NCBI GenBank assembly: GCA_965230665.1
Contig: CBDDLM010000004.1
Span: 186,001 to 250,000, forward strand
Reading direction: 5' to 3'
Length of the DNA: 64,000 nt
Source of the DNA: JAGNRR01 sp965230665
GTDB lineage: Bacteria; Bacteroidota; Bacteroidia; Chitinophagales; Chitinophagaceae
Position 1 is the first letter of the stretch. Each line of letters begins with the position of its first letter. Shown piece after piece: positions 18,741 through 26,353 of this stretch. Below the pieces are notes generated by a model that was not told the DNA's origin, did no database searches, and worked only from the letters and a program-made list of their open reading frames with translations. The position numbers and the translations under genes are program-made.

Positions 18741-19808
18741 CTAAGCACTTCTTGAGCTATCCATTTTAATCGGCGGGACAACATATTGTTTCGCGCCCTC
18801 AATTTCATCTTTTGCTATATGACATGGAAACCTTTCTCCTAAATGTCTTTGCCACTTCAAGCAAGACTCTTTAATATTTGGATTATTCACAGCTTGAATA
18901 GCAGATTGTACAAATGCTTCCAATGCTTTTTTGAAATATTCCTTTTTTTTAATTGAGGTATTTGCAAATAAATCTTCACCTCTTTTAGGTGTTGGTCTAT
19001 AACAAGTGAAGTTATTTCTTTCTAAATCATCATTAATTGCAATTAAAGTGTTCTTAAGAGATATATCGTCTCGTTCATTAAGAACATGATTGTTTCCTGC
19101 AAGTATGGACATTATAATCCCACAAGGCATTTCTGATCTTTTAAGATCGCCCCATGATTTGAGGTATCTTACTATCCTTCTTAATTGGCAATCCTTTTTT
19201 CTGATGTCGTCAAGCCATTTTCGGTAAGGCTCAGCATATTTCAACGATTCATTCAAAAACGCTTTCTGAAATCCCGATTCTGCCTTCTTTTCGAACCAAG
19301 CTATGAATTCCACTGGACTGCTTTCCACCCAACCTTGTTCAGTATGAGCTAATTCAGGGGTATCCCAATTCTCCGCATAATAAATTGGAAGGTCTATATG
19401 GAATCCAAGGTTTCTGTTTCTATGTGATTTAAAATATTTAACTCGCACACAAGTCGATTTATCTTTAATATCCTCTATTTCGCTCCCTTTATCAATGGCT
19501 TTAATTATCAAATCATGGAACACTTGGGTATTACTTCTTTCATCTCTTGAAAGATCACCTTGAAAATATACTCCATCATCTAAATCATAATCACCCTCAT
19601 GAGGGCGAATGATTGTGTCCATAACAAAAGAACCTTGACTTTGGAATTCAATTGTATGAGTTCGCTTTTCATATTCTGGAAGTCCTTCATAGGCTGCCTT
19701 CATTCGGGTTCTTAAAGAATCTCTAGCCTCACGAAGTTCTGTTCTTTGGTTTTCTGGCAATTTTATCGCCGTATTATAGTGTTGAAATAAGTGATGTGTA
19801 TTAGCCAT
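18741..19808 (-). CDS. CBASS CD-NTase (cGAS/DncV-like cyclase)
   Basis: 355-aa nucleotidyltransferase that makes the cyclic-oligonucleotide alarm signal. Pol-beta motif: QGSF (58-61), then D73-x-D75 in EGDYDLDDGVYF, and the third acid D139 in GFHIDLPIYY. The C-terminal half (about 190-330) has the helical pattern of the SMODS/DncV group (RRIVRYLKSWGDLK, CGIIMSIL). The protein ends ...KMDSSRSA; a small terminal residue suits Cap2-mediated conjugation. The start ATG overlaps the upstream phospholipase stop by 1 nt (TAATG). The product nucleotide cannot be read from sequence. Gene order with a phospholipase resembles DncV-CapV systems. Confidence 0.9.
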   Translation of the reverse strand: MANTHHLFQHYNTAIKLPENQRTELREARDSLRTRMKAAYEGLPEYEKRTHTIEFQSQGSFVMDTIIRPHEGDYDLDDGVYFQGDLSRDERSNTQVFHDLIIKAIDKGSEIEDIKDKSTCVRVKYFKSHRNRNLGFHIDLPIYYAENWDTPELAHTEQGWVESSPVEFIAWFEKKAESGFQKAFLNESLKYAEPYRKWLDDIRKKDCQLRRIVRYLKSWGDLKRSEMPCGIIMSILAGNNHVLNERDDISLKNTLIAINDDLERNNFTCYRPTPKRGEDLFANTSIKKKEYFKKALEAFVQSAIQAVNNPNIKESCLKWQRHLGERFPCHIAKDEIEGAKQYVVPPIKMDSSRSA

Positions 19809-20803
19809 TAGTTAAATTTATATGTTTTTTCTTCCTTAAAGAAATCTGCCACTTCTTCTTTCTTTCTCCATACTAGTCCTACGTCATTGCCTTTCCCTTT
19901 TAGAAGTTTTATTGCAGGTGAACTAGCATTGTCTAATTTCGAAAGAACCTGCTGTTCAGGGGAAAGACTCTCGCTTGGGATGCGAATATAAGTTATTGGA
20001 ATACTATTAATATTGCTAATTTTTGACATAAAGTATTGATTGAACTTTGCTTGACCAGTTAAAACAGTCTCAAAAAGTTCTTCTCTCCAATGAAAAAAAG
20101 ATCTTCTACGTTTTAAACCAGGAGGACTACCCGAAGTTGGATTTAAACTACTTATAGATAATATTTTTAGACAATCAAATTCCTTATCAGGTCCTACAAA
20201 ATAGCTTATAGCTTCTATAAAACCTACAAGACTGGGATCATTCGCCCAAATACCGCCATCTACGAATTGTCTTGAATCGTAATTCTCTATTTCTGATAAG
20301 GGGAAGTAAGTAGGTGCTGCTGAAGTAGCTAGAGCAACATCGACACATAATGTACCATTATCCCTAGATAGTTTATTCTCTTTGTGATCTCTTTTGAATA
20401 CCCAGGGTCTTGCATCAGTTAAAGAGTATGAAGGAATACATAACAAGTTGTTACAATCCGCAATTGTTCTTTTTTCAAACTTTTCAGTCAAGACTTGACG
20501 TAGGGCTAAGTCGTTATACTTTCCTTTACCGAGAAGTTGATTGTAAAAATGACTTATTTTAGATTTCTTAGGAAAAATCTCTAGTCCTTTCTTCTCATAA
20601 ATCTCGCTTATACTAGATGAAGAAATCTTTAAAGAAAGCCCCAAAGCTAAAATACCTCCTGTTGAAGTTCCACAAATCATGTCGAAATAGTCGGATATTT
20701 GAATGTTAAATTCGTCCTCTAGATTCTCAATAATTTTTGAAGAATACAATCCCTTAATCCCACCTCCATCTATGGACAATATTTTAAATGTCTTTTTGTT
20801 CAC
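19808..20803 (-). CDS. capV: CBASS effector patatin-like phospholipase (CapV-like)
   Basis: 331-aa patatin-fold lipase. Oxyanion loop DGGGIKG (12-18), nucleophile elbow CGTSTGG with S47, and catalytic Asp D182 in VDGGIWAND form the Ser-Asp dyad. In CBASS, CapV is switched on by the cyclic nucleotide and degrades inner-membrane phospholipids, killing the infected cell. First gene of the operon; its stop overlaps the CD-NTase start. The start is GTG at 20803. A TAACTTTG box at 20824-20817 would give a very short leader. An ordinary metabolic patatin is possible in isolation, but the neighbours settle it. Confidence 0.9.
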   Translation of the reverse strand: MNKKTFKILSIDGGGIKGLYSSKIIENLEDEFNIQISDYFDMICGTSTGGILALGLSLKISSSSISEIYEKKGLEIFPKKSKISHFYNQLLGKGKYNDLALRQVLTEKFEKRTIADCNNLLCIPSYSLTDARPWVFKRDHKENKLSRDNGTLCVDVALATSAAPTYFPLSEIENYDSRQFVDGGIWANDPSLVGFIEAISYFVGPDKEFDCLKILSISSLNPTSGSPPGLKRRRSFFHWREELFETVLTGQAKFNQYFMSKISNINSIPITYIRIPSESLSPEQQVLSKLDNASSPAIKLLKGKGNDVGLVWRKKEEVADFFKEEKTYKFN

Positions 20804-20816
20804 TTTAAAGAATATA

Positions 20817-20824
20817 CAAAGTTA
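20817..20824 (-). promoter_or_regulatory. Candidate -7 box for CBASS/Panoptes operon
   Basis: TAACTTTG (consensus TAnnTTTG) 13 nt before the capV GTG. The -33 element is not evident, so confidence is low. Confidence 0.3.
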
Positions 20825-20972
20825 TTAAATTAAAGTCCTAATCAGACCGTAAATATTAAGCCAAAGTATATTTTAATGTACTATGACTGTGGGTAAGTTC
20901 ATTAAGTGTTTGAATAGGTAACAATTATCGTAACAAAAATGATTGATTTTACCTTGTTTTAATTTTGAATGA

Positions 20973-21146
20973 CTAATCAGATTTTTGAATCAACTCTTCT
21001 AACTCTTCAATTTTGATTCTCATATACTTGACTATTTCCTCTTTCGTGTAATCTAGTTCAACAAGTTCCGATAAAATGGCCTTAACCTCATTCCCCAAAT
21101 TCCCTTTAGATATGAAAATATTTTTTTCCCTCTCCTGAATACTCAT
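20973..21146 (-). CDS. 57-aa hypothetical protein upstream of capV
   Basis: Reading frame of 57 codons from an ATG at 21146, ending TAG at 20973. The product is charged and helix-prone (NEVKAILSELVELDY, YMRIKIEELEELIQKSD) with no recognised motif. It lies on the same strand as the defence operon, with about 170 nt before capV. It could be a small regulator, an antitoxin-like product or a remnant of a lost gene such as the integrase module. The composition looks coding (regular Glu/Leu/Ile pattern), but there is no clear start signal. Confidence 0.35.
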   Translation of the reverse strand: MSIQEREKNIFISKGNLGNEVKAILSELVELDYTKEEIVKYMRIKIEELEELIQKSD

Positions 21147-21166
21147 TGAATGCGAGGTAAAAATAT

Positions 21167-21190
21167 AAAATGTTACAGAATATGCTACAG
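21167..21190. repeat. Right arm-type direct repeat
   Basis: Matches 15424-15447 at 22 of 24 bases, same orientation. One octamer is TGTTACAG and the second is TGCTACAG. It lies 55 bp inside the right att-like site. Confidence 0.5.
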
Positions 21191-21195
21191 ATATA

Positions 21196-21235
21196 AAAAA
21201 TCCCTTTAGAATCTACTGATTTTAAAGGGATTTTC
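21196..21235 (-). terminator. Terminator of tRNA-Asp (island-borne)
   Basis: Perfect 10-bp stem AATCCCTTTA (21199-21208) / TAAAGGGATT (21223-21232), followed on the minus strand by a T run. It sits just after the tRNA and resembles the hairpin at 15276-15306. Confidence 0.65.
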
Positions 21236-21245
21236 GGTTTGTCTA

Positions 21246-21260
21246 AGCGGACCGGACGGG
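21246..21260. repeat. Right att-like site within tRNA-Asp
   Basis: AGCGGACCGGACGGG: the tRNA-Asp 3' end including the discriminator plus two flanking bases, identical to 15307-15321. Confidence 0.7.
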
Positions 21261-21321
21261 ACTCGAACCCGCGACCTCCTGCGTGACAGGCAGGCATTCT
21301 AACCAGCTGAACTACCGGTCC
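21248..21321 (-). tRNA. tRNA-Asp (GTC)
   Basis: 74-nt cloverleaf on the minus strand. Acceptor stem GGACCGG/CCGGTCC, D arm GTTCAGCTGGTTAGAAT, anticodon loop CTGTCAC (anticodon GTC) in a CCTGC/GCAGG stem, and T arm GCGGG-TTCGAGT-CCCGT. The discriminator is G. CCA is not encoded. It is intact and serves as the insertion site for the defence island. Confidence 0.95.
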
Positions 21322-21573
21322 TCCTTATTAAAGGGAACGCAAATATAGATAAAAAAACAAATTATGGAAATAATTGTAAAAGTATTTCTTGCCTATTTTG
21401 AAATTATTTTTTGCACCTATTTACAAGCGTGAAAAAAGAGATCTTTTGACATATGACGCCAATAATATCCTACCATTATAAACTTGAAAAAACTAAGCCC
21501 CCCCTAAAAAGGATAAAAAATATACCCAACAGGCAAGACAAAAACAGTAAAAATAAGAGAGGACTTAACTACA

Positions 21574-22440
21574 CTAGCGTGAACTGCTAACACGTCTTGG
21601 ACAACGAGATTGCTTATGTTTGAAAGGGTTGCCAAACGAGTCAAAATAAATTGAAAGACTCACCCCACCAAACCAGTACCAATCATTCCGGCTATCATCA
21701 CCACGCTTAAAACCTTCATCTGGATAATTACCATCCCAACTCGGCAGTTCATCAGTACGGAAAGAATAATCTACAGACTTCTGACCATTTAAAAACAATT
21801 GATCAAAGTTTACATAGCTCCTACTGACATCATCTAAATAATCCGTTGTTGTATAGCGAAAGCCCATTTCAACATTTAAAAATACTTTTTTACCAAGTAA
21901 GAATTTAACTCCACCTCCTATTGGGAATGCTACATTTACCAAGCTATAAGGTGTACGTTCTGGATATTGATCTAAACCTTGCCCTTCAGTACCTAAAGGA
22001 CGCAGGTATAATTTATCAGAATTCTCATCTAGGATATAAGGATTAAAATAGAACAACCCTAGTTGAGCAAATACATAGGGTGTTACCTTGTATTCGTCAA
22101 CATCCACAGGTAGTAAATTAGCCTCTAATCCTACTGCTACTTCCAATACATTGGACTCGAAGTCTAAGTTTCTTTCTCTTATCGCAGGTATATCGGATAA
22201 GCTATCTGAACCATAGAGACTGGCATAGTTAATTGTAGTTCTAAAACCAATATTTGGATGCACAAAATACTTATATGCTAGACCACCAGCAGCTCTATAG
22301 CCTTCACTAGGGAACCAATTCTGTTGTAAGTCACCGTAGTACGACGAAGTACCACCAAAAATTCCAATTTCATGATGTTTTCTCTGTGCTTGTAATACAG
22401 CCGGGAAAAACAGTATCGCTATTAAAATCTTCTTAAACAT
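21574..22440 (-). CDS. DUF6089-type outer-membrane beta-barrel protein
   Basis: About 288 aa from the ATG at 22440, which gives a clean signal peptide (MFKKILIAILFFPAVLQAQ). The mature part begins with HEIGIFGGTSSYYGDLQ and consists of alternating amphipathic strands with aromatic ends (GFRTTINYASLYG, TPYVFAQLGLFYFNPY, FLNVEMGFRYTTTDYLDD, WYWFGGVSLSIYF). This is the pattern of the small Bacteroidota barrel family DUF6089. Molecular role unknown, probably outer-membrane structural or transport. The C-terminus carries a basic tail (KHKQSRCPRRVSSSR). A longer in-frame start at 22521 would bury the signal peptide and is unlikely. Confidence 0.8.
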   Translation of the reverse strand: MFKKILIAILFFPAVLQAQRKHHEIGIFGGTSSYYGDLQQNWFPSEGYRAAGGLAYKYFVHPNIGFRTTINYASLYGSDSLSDIPAIRERNLDFESNVLEVAVGLEANLLPVDVDEYKVTPYVFAQLGLFYFNPYILDENSDKLYLRPLGTEGQGLDQYPERTPYSLVNVAFPIGGGVKFLLGKKVFLNVEMGFRYTTTDYLDDVSRSYVNFDQLFLNGQKSVDYSFRTDELPSWDGNYPDEGFKRGDDSRNDWYWFGGVSLSIYFDSFGNPFKHKQSRCPRRVSSSR

Positions 22441-22663
22441 AAATGGGTCTTTATCTCCTAAAATTGTATGTAATATTACTAATAGTTTGCTAATTTTCAT
22501 AAGAAAGAAGCCAAAAATCATCTTTTACCTTTGAATTCAAATTTGAGGTATCTAGACATCGAAATATCTTAAGTTTCTAGACCAAATAAAAGTTGTGCCT
22601 GATGAGCGAATAAGAACTAAACTGTAGTCCTTTTTGGTGTATTAAAACCTATTCAACTAATGA

Positions 22664-22701
22664 TATAAAAAAAGCCACCTTCTTAAGAAGGCGGCTTTCA
22701 A
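22664..22701 (-). terminator. Terminator after nusG
   Basis: Long hairpin AAGCCACCTTCTT/AAGAAGGCGGCTT with one mismatch or wobble, followed on the minus strand by a T run. Closes the tuf-trnW-secE-nusG unit. Confidence 0.8.
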
Positions 22702-22717
22702 AAATTATAAATAAATG

Positions 22718-23281
22718 CTATGCAACTTTTTCTACCTGCATATAATTCAATTCAACAGGGGTATCACGACCAAATATTTTAACGACTGCTTTGATCTTTT
22801 TCTTGTCCTCATCAATTTCTTGAATTGTACCATTAAAGTCGTTAAACGGTCCATCAATTATTTTTATAGTCTCACCTACAATGTATGGTTCTAACAATTG
22901 GATATCATCTTCTGCCATATCATCAAGATTACCAAACATTTTGTTCACCTCGGATTTCCTAAGTGATTCTGGATGTTCTTTACCTAAAAAGTGAATCACA
23001 CCAGTAACGGAACGAATATCACTTATCATGGTACCAGTTAATGAACCAGTTTTTGACTCAATCAACATATAACCTGGGAACAAGATCTTTTCGCGCATTA
23101 CTTTTTTACCGTTCTGCACTTTGTATACTTTTTCGATAGGACATAACACCTGACTAATTACATTATCCCATCCAGATCGCTTAATCTCCTTATCAAGATA
23201 TTCTTTAATCTTTCGCTCTTTACCTCCAATTACACGGAGTACGAACCATTTCGATTCTTGTTCTTTTACTTCTTCTGCCAT
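22718..23281 (-). CDS. nusG: Transcription elongation/antitermination factor NusG
   Basis: 187 aa. N-terminal NGN domain (KWFVLRVIGGKERKIKEYL, LFPGYMLIE, SVTGVIHFLG), which binds RNA polymerase. C-terminal KOW domain (GETIKIIDGPFNDFNGTIQEID), which binds Rho or ribosomal S10. Normal length. Follows secE by 8 nt and ends the unit. Confidence 0.97.
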   Translation of the reverse strand: MAEEVKEQESKWFVLRVIGGKERKIKEYLDKEIKRSGWDNVISQVLCPIEKVYKVQNGKKVMREKILFPGYMLIESKTGSLTGTMISDIRSVTGVIHFLGKEHPESLRKSEVNKMFGNLDDMAEDDIQLLEPYIVGETIKIIDGPFNDFNGTIQEIDEDKKKIKAVVKIFGRDTPVELNYMQVEKVA

Positions 23282-23289
23282 CTTGTAGC

Positions 23290-23484
23290 CTATTTAAAAA
23301 ACCCGTAGAATGTTTCAAAAATGAACTCAGAAACACCATCCATTCCAAATAGGATTAGTGTAATAATCAAAAAACCAATTAATACAACAATAGTAGATTG
23401 TTGTAACTCTGGCCAACTAGGCCATGTTACTTTGTGCATCAATTCGTTATAAGAATTTTCAAAAACTTTAGTGAATTTACTCAT
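23290..23484 (-). CDS. secE: Preprotein translocase subunit SecE
   Basis: 64-aa single-span SecE. Amphipathic helix with the conserved ELMHKVTWPSWPEL, then the membrane helix STIVVLIGFLIITLILFGMDG. Part of the SecYEG channel in the inner membrane. Sits between tRNA-Trp and nusG as is usual. Confidence 0.95.
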   Translation of the reverse strand: MSKFTKVFENSYNELMHKVTWPSWPELQQSTIVVLIGFLIITLILFGMDGVSEFIFETFYGFFK

Positions 23485-23528
23485 GTTCAGTGTTTTACTA
23501 GATTTTATTAATCCATTTATTTACGTTG

Positions 23529-23600
23529 CACGGGTACTAGGATTCGAACCCAGATCAAAGGTTTTGGAGACCTCTATACTAGCCATTGTACTATACCCGT
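23529..23600 (-). tRNA. tRNA-Trp (CCA)
   Basis: 72-nt cloverleaf. Acceptor ACGGGTA/TACCCGT, anticodon loop CTCCAAA (anticodon CCA), T loop TTCGAAT, discriminator G. Located between tuf and secE, its conserved position in Bacteroidota. Confidence 0.95.
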
Positions 23601-23663
23601 AAAGACAATTAGCTAACTGACAAATCATGTCAATTAGCCAATTGTTATTTCAAAGATATAATC

Positions 23664-24851
23664 TTATTTGATTATTTCAGTTACCTGACCAGCACCTACT
23701 GTACGACCACCTTCACGGATCGCAAACTTAAGACCTTTGTCCATCGCGATAGGAGCAATCAATTTAACAGTTAAGCTAACATTATCACCAGGCATAACCA
23801 TTTCTGTACCTTGCGCTAATTCAACCTCACCAGTAACGTCAGTTGTTCTGAAGTAGAACTGAGGACGATATTTATTAAAGAATGGAGTATGACGTCCACC
23901 CTCTTCTTTACTCAATACATATACCTCACCTTTAAATTCGGTATGTGGAGTAATAGAGCCTGGCTTACAAATAACCATACCACGCTTAATATCAGTTTTC
24001 TCAATACCACGTAATAAAAGACCAGCATTATCACCAGCTTGTCCTTCGTTCAATATTTTACGGAACATTTCAACACCAGTACAAGTAGAACTTAAAGCCT
24101 CGTCATTGAAACCTACGATCTCTACGTTTTCACCAGTCTTGATAACACCACGCTCGATACGACCAGTTGCAACTGTACCACGACCTGTGATAGAGAATAC
24201 ATCCTCAACACTCATTAAGAAGTCTTGATCTACTGGACGTGGAGGTAAAGGAATTTTTTCATCAACAGCAGCCATCAATTCGTCGATTTTAGCAACTGCA
24301 TCAGCATCTCCTTCAAGAGCTTTAATTGCAGAACCTTGAATTACAGAAGCGTTATCTCCGTCAAAACCATACTGGCTTAACAAATCACGTACTTCCATTT
24401 CTACAAGTTCTAATAACTCAGGATCATCTACTAAATCCACTTTATTCATAAAAACAACAATGTTTGGAACGCCAACCTGACGAGCCAAAAGGATGTGCTC
24501 TTTTGTTTGTGGCATAGGACCATCAGTAGCAGCAACTACAAGAATTGCACCGTCCATTTGAGCAGCACCAGTAATCATGTTCTTAACATAATCGGCGTGA
24601 CCAGGACAATCCACGTGAGCATAGTGACGTGATTCTGTTTGATACTCTACGTGTGCAGTATTAATAGTAATACCACGCTCTTTTTCCTCAGGAGCACCAT
24701 CAATCTCGTCATACCCTTTTACGTCAGCCATACCTTTATTAGATAATACAGTTGTAATAGCAGCCGTTAAAGTAGTTTTACCATGATCTACGTGACCAAT
24801 AGTTCCAATGTTTACGTGGGGTTTATCCCTCTTGAATTCCTCTTTTGCCAT
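23664..24851 (-). CDS. tuf: Elongation factor Tu
   Basis: 395-aa GTPase that delivers aminoacyl-tRNA to the ribosome. G1 GHVDHGKT, switch I with RGITINTAHVEY, G3 DCPGHADYVKNMI, G4 NKVDLVDD, G5 GSAIKAL, then beta-barrel domains II (GRGTVATGRIERG) and III (GGRHTPFFNKYRPQFYFRT). Full length. First gene of the minus-strand unit, transcribed away from rplK. Confidence 0.99.
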   Translation of the reverse strand: MAKEEFKRDKPHVNIGTIGHVDHGKTTLTAAITTVLSNKGMADVKGYDEIDGAPEEKERGITINTAHVEYQTESRHYAHVDCPGHADYVKNMITGAAQMDGAILVVAATDGPMPQTKEHILLARQVGVPNIVVFMNKVDLVDDPELLELVEMEVRDLLSQYGFDGDNASVIQGSAIKALEGDADAVAKIDELMAAVDEKIPLPPRPVDQDFLMSVEDVFSITGRGTVATGRIERGVIKTGENVEIVGFNDEALSSTCTGVEMFRKILNEGQAGDNAGLLLRGIEKTDIKRGMVICKPGSITPHTEFKGEVYVLSKEEGGRHTPFFNKYRPQFYFRTTDVTGEVELAQGTEMVMPGDNVSLTVKLIAPIAMDKGLKFAIREGGRTVGAGQVTEIIK

Positions 24852-24895
24852 TTTATTCGTTTTTAATAAGAGTTTTAAATTTATTTTTAGGATTG

Positions 24896-24903
24896 CAAAT
24901 GTA
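24896..24903 (-). promoter_or_regulatory. -7 box of tuf promoter
   Basis: TACATTTG on the minus strand (consensus TAnnTTTG), about 45 nt before the tuf ATG. No convincing -33 element. Confidence 0.4.
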
Positions 24904-25049
24904 AGGCTATTCTTATATAAAAATGTTTTTTGTTGGTAGAATTATTCTTTTGTTTCGTTAAGAACAAGCATACATAATACAAGCATACATAATATATATG
25001 TATACAAAATGGCTTAACATTCACATTTCAAAAAAAAGAACAAAAAAAG

Positions 25050-25078
25050 TTGCTATTTCAAAAAAGCACGTACTTTTG
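25050..25078 (+). promoter_or_regulatory. Promoter of rplKAJL
   Basis: -33 TTG at 25050-25052 and -7 TACTTTTG at 25071-25078, 18 nt apart, matching the Bacteroidota sigma-ABfr consensus. Gives a leader of about 80 nt before rplK. Confidence 0.6.
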
Positions 25079-25119
25079 CGCTCCTCAAAGCTCATATCGT
25101 AGGGTATAAGTGATTGGGA

Positions 25120-25141
25120 GTACTGATAATAATGTCAGTAC
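25120..25141 (+). promoter_or_regulatory. Leader hairpin before rplK
   Basis: Perfect 7-bp stem GTACTGA/TCAGTAC with an 8-nt loop (TAATAATG) in the 5' leader, 24 nt before the rplK start. Could be a ribosomal-protein (for example L1) autoregulation site; that is inference. Confidence 0.4.
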
Positions 25142-25165
25142 GTTAAAACCAAAAAAAGTAAAATA

Positions 25166-25612
25166 ATGGCAAAAGAAATTGGTGGCTATATCAAGCTACA
25201 ATGTCGTGGAGGTGCAGCAAATCCCGCCCCTCCTATCGGACCAGCACTAGGTGCTAAGGGTGTGAATATTATGGACTTCTGTAAGCAGTTCAACGCACGC
25301 ACTCAAGATCAACAAGGAAAAGTATTACCAGTAGTTGTTACAGTTTATGCTGACAAAAGTTTTGATTTTGTAATTAAGACTCCTCCAGCAGCAGTTCAAC
25401 TTATGGAGGCAGCCAAGAAGAAAAAAGGTTCTCCTGAAAGTAATCGTGTAAAAGTTGGTAAAGTAACTTGGGATCAAGTTAAAGCTATTGCAGAAGATAA
25501 AATGGCTGACTTAAATTGTTTCACTGTTGAAAGTGGTATGCGCATGGTAGCAGGTACTGCAAGAAGCATGGGACTAACTGTTGAAGGAAATGCCCCTTGG
25601 GATAATAATTAA
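25166..25612 (+). CDS. rplK: 50S ribosomal protein L11
   Basis: 148 aa. N-terminal GYIKLQCRGGAANPAPPIGPALG with the proline-rich thiostrepton-site segment and the C-terminal rRNA-binding domain (TWDQVKAIAEDKM, ARSMGLTVEG). Component of the GTPase-associated centre. First gene of the plus-strand ribosomal operon, 22 nt before rplA. Confidence 0.98.
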   Translation: MAKEIGGYIKLQCRGGAANPAPPIGPALGAKGVNIMDFCKQFNARTQDQQGKVLPVVVTVYADKSFDFVIKTPPAAVQLMEAAKKKKGSPESNRVKVGKVTWDQVKAIAEDKMADLNCFTVESGMRMVAGTARSMGLTVEGNAPWDNN

Positions 25613-25634
25613 TAAAGTAAAAAATTAGAACACA

Positions 25635-26327
25635 ATGGGATTAACAAAAGCAAGAAAAGCAGCTGCTGAGAAAATCAAAAAAGATCACCTCTACAGCTTA
25701 GAAGAAGCCGCTGGCTTAATAAAAGAAGTAAATTGTACAAAGTTTGACTCGTCTGTAGACTTACACATTCGTTTGGGTGTAGACCCTCGTAAAGCGGACC
25801 AAGCTATTCGTGGTACAGTTACCTTACCACACGGTACGGGTAAAACAAAAACAGTTCTAGTACTATGTACACCGGATAAAGAAGAAGAAGCAAAAGCCGC
25901 AGGAGCTGATTATGTAGGACTAGATGAGTACGTAACTAAAATAGAAAAAGGCTGGACCGATGTAGATGTTATTGTAGCAACTCCATCTGTAATGCCTAAA
26001 ATTGGTCGTCTAGGTCGTGTTTTAGGACCACGTAACTTAATGCCTAACCCTAAAACAGGTACGGTAACACCAAATGTTGGTGCTGCCGTTGAAGATGTTA
26101 AAGGTGGTAAAATTGCCTTTAAAGTAGACAAAGCGGGTATTGTACATGCTTCTATCGGTCGTGTATCATTCGAACCAAAAAAAATTCATGAAAACTCCAA
26201 GGAGCTTATTGATACAATAATGCGAATGAAACCTTCAAGCGCTAAAGGTACTTACCTTAAAAGCTTGAGCATCGCAAGCACAATGAGCCCAGGAATTAAA
26301 GTTGACACTAAATCAGTAAGTGCGTAA
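25635..26327 (+). CDS. rplA: 50S ribosomal protein L1
   Basis: 230 aa. Conserved SVDLHIRLGVDPRKADQAIRG, the central GRVLGPRNLMPNPKTGTV signature and C-terminal GRVSFEPKKIHEN. Binds 23S rRNA at the L1 stalk and in many bacteria represses its own operon. Normal length. Confidence 0.98.
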   Translation: MGLTKARKAAAEKIKKDHLYSLEEAAGLIKEVNCTKFDSSVDLHIRLGVDPRKADQAIRGTVTLPHGTGKTKTVLVLCTPDKEEEAKAAGADYVGLDEYVTKIEKGWTDVDVIVATPSVMPKIGRLGRVLGPRNLMPNPKTGTVTPNVGAAVEDVKGGKIAFKVDKAGIVHASIGRVSFEPKKIHENSKELIDTIMRMKPSSAKGTYLKSLSIASTMSPGIKVDTKSVSA

Positions 26328-26353
26328 AGCAAATACATTAAAACTATATTATT

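Larger units (their letters stand above)
15307..21260. mobile_element. Defence island (type II CBASS + Panoptes) at tRNA-Asp 3' end
   Basis: About 5.95 kb bounded by a perfect 15-bp direct repeat of AGCGGACCGGACGGG. The right copy covers the last 13 nt of tRNA-Asp plus 2 nt. Inside are six consecutive minus-strand genes for cyclic-nucleotide immunity and, near each end, a 24-bp direct repeat containing paired TGTTACAG octamers. Integration at tRNA 3' ends with reconstitution of the tRNA is typical of tyrosine-recombinase elements. No integrase gene is seen inside, so the unit is either a decayed element or a satellite mobilised in trans. Confidence 0.7.

Noticed and set aside
21106..21297. 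63-codon frame running through tRNA-Asp
   Set aside because: It begins inside the tRNA and reads through its terminator and the arm-type repeat; a chance frame.
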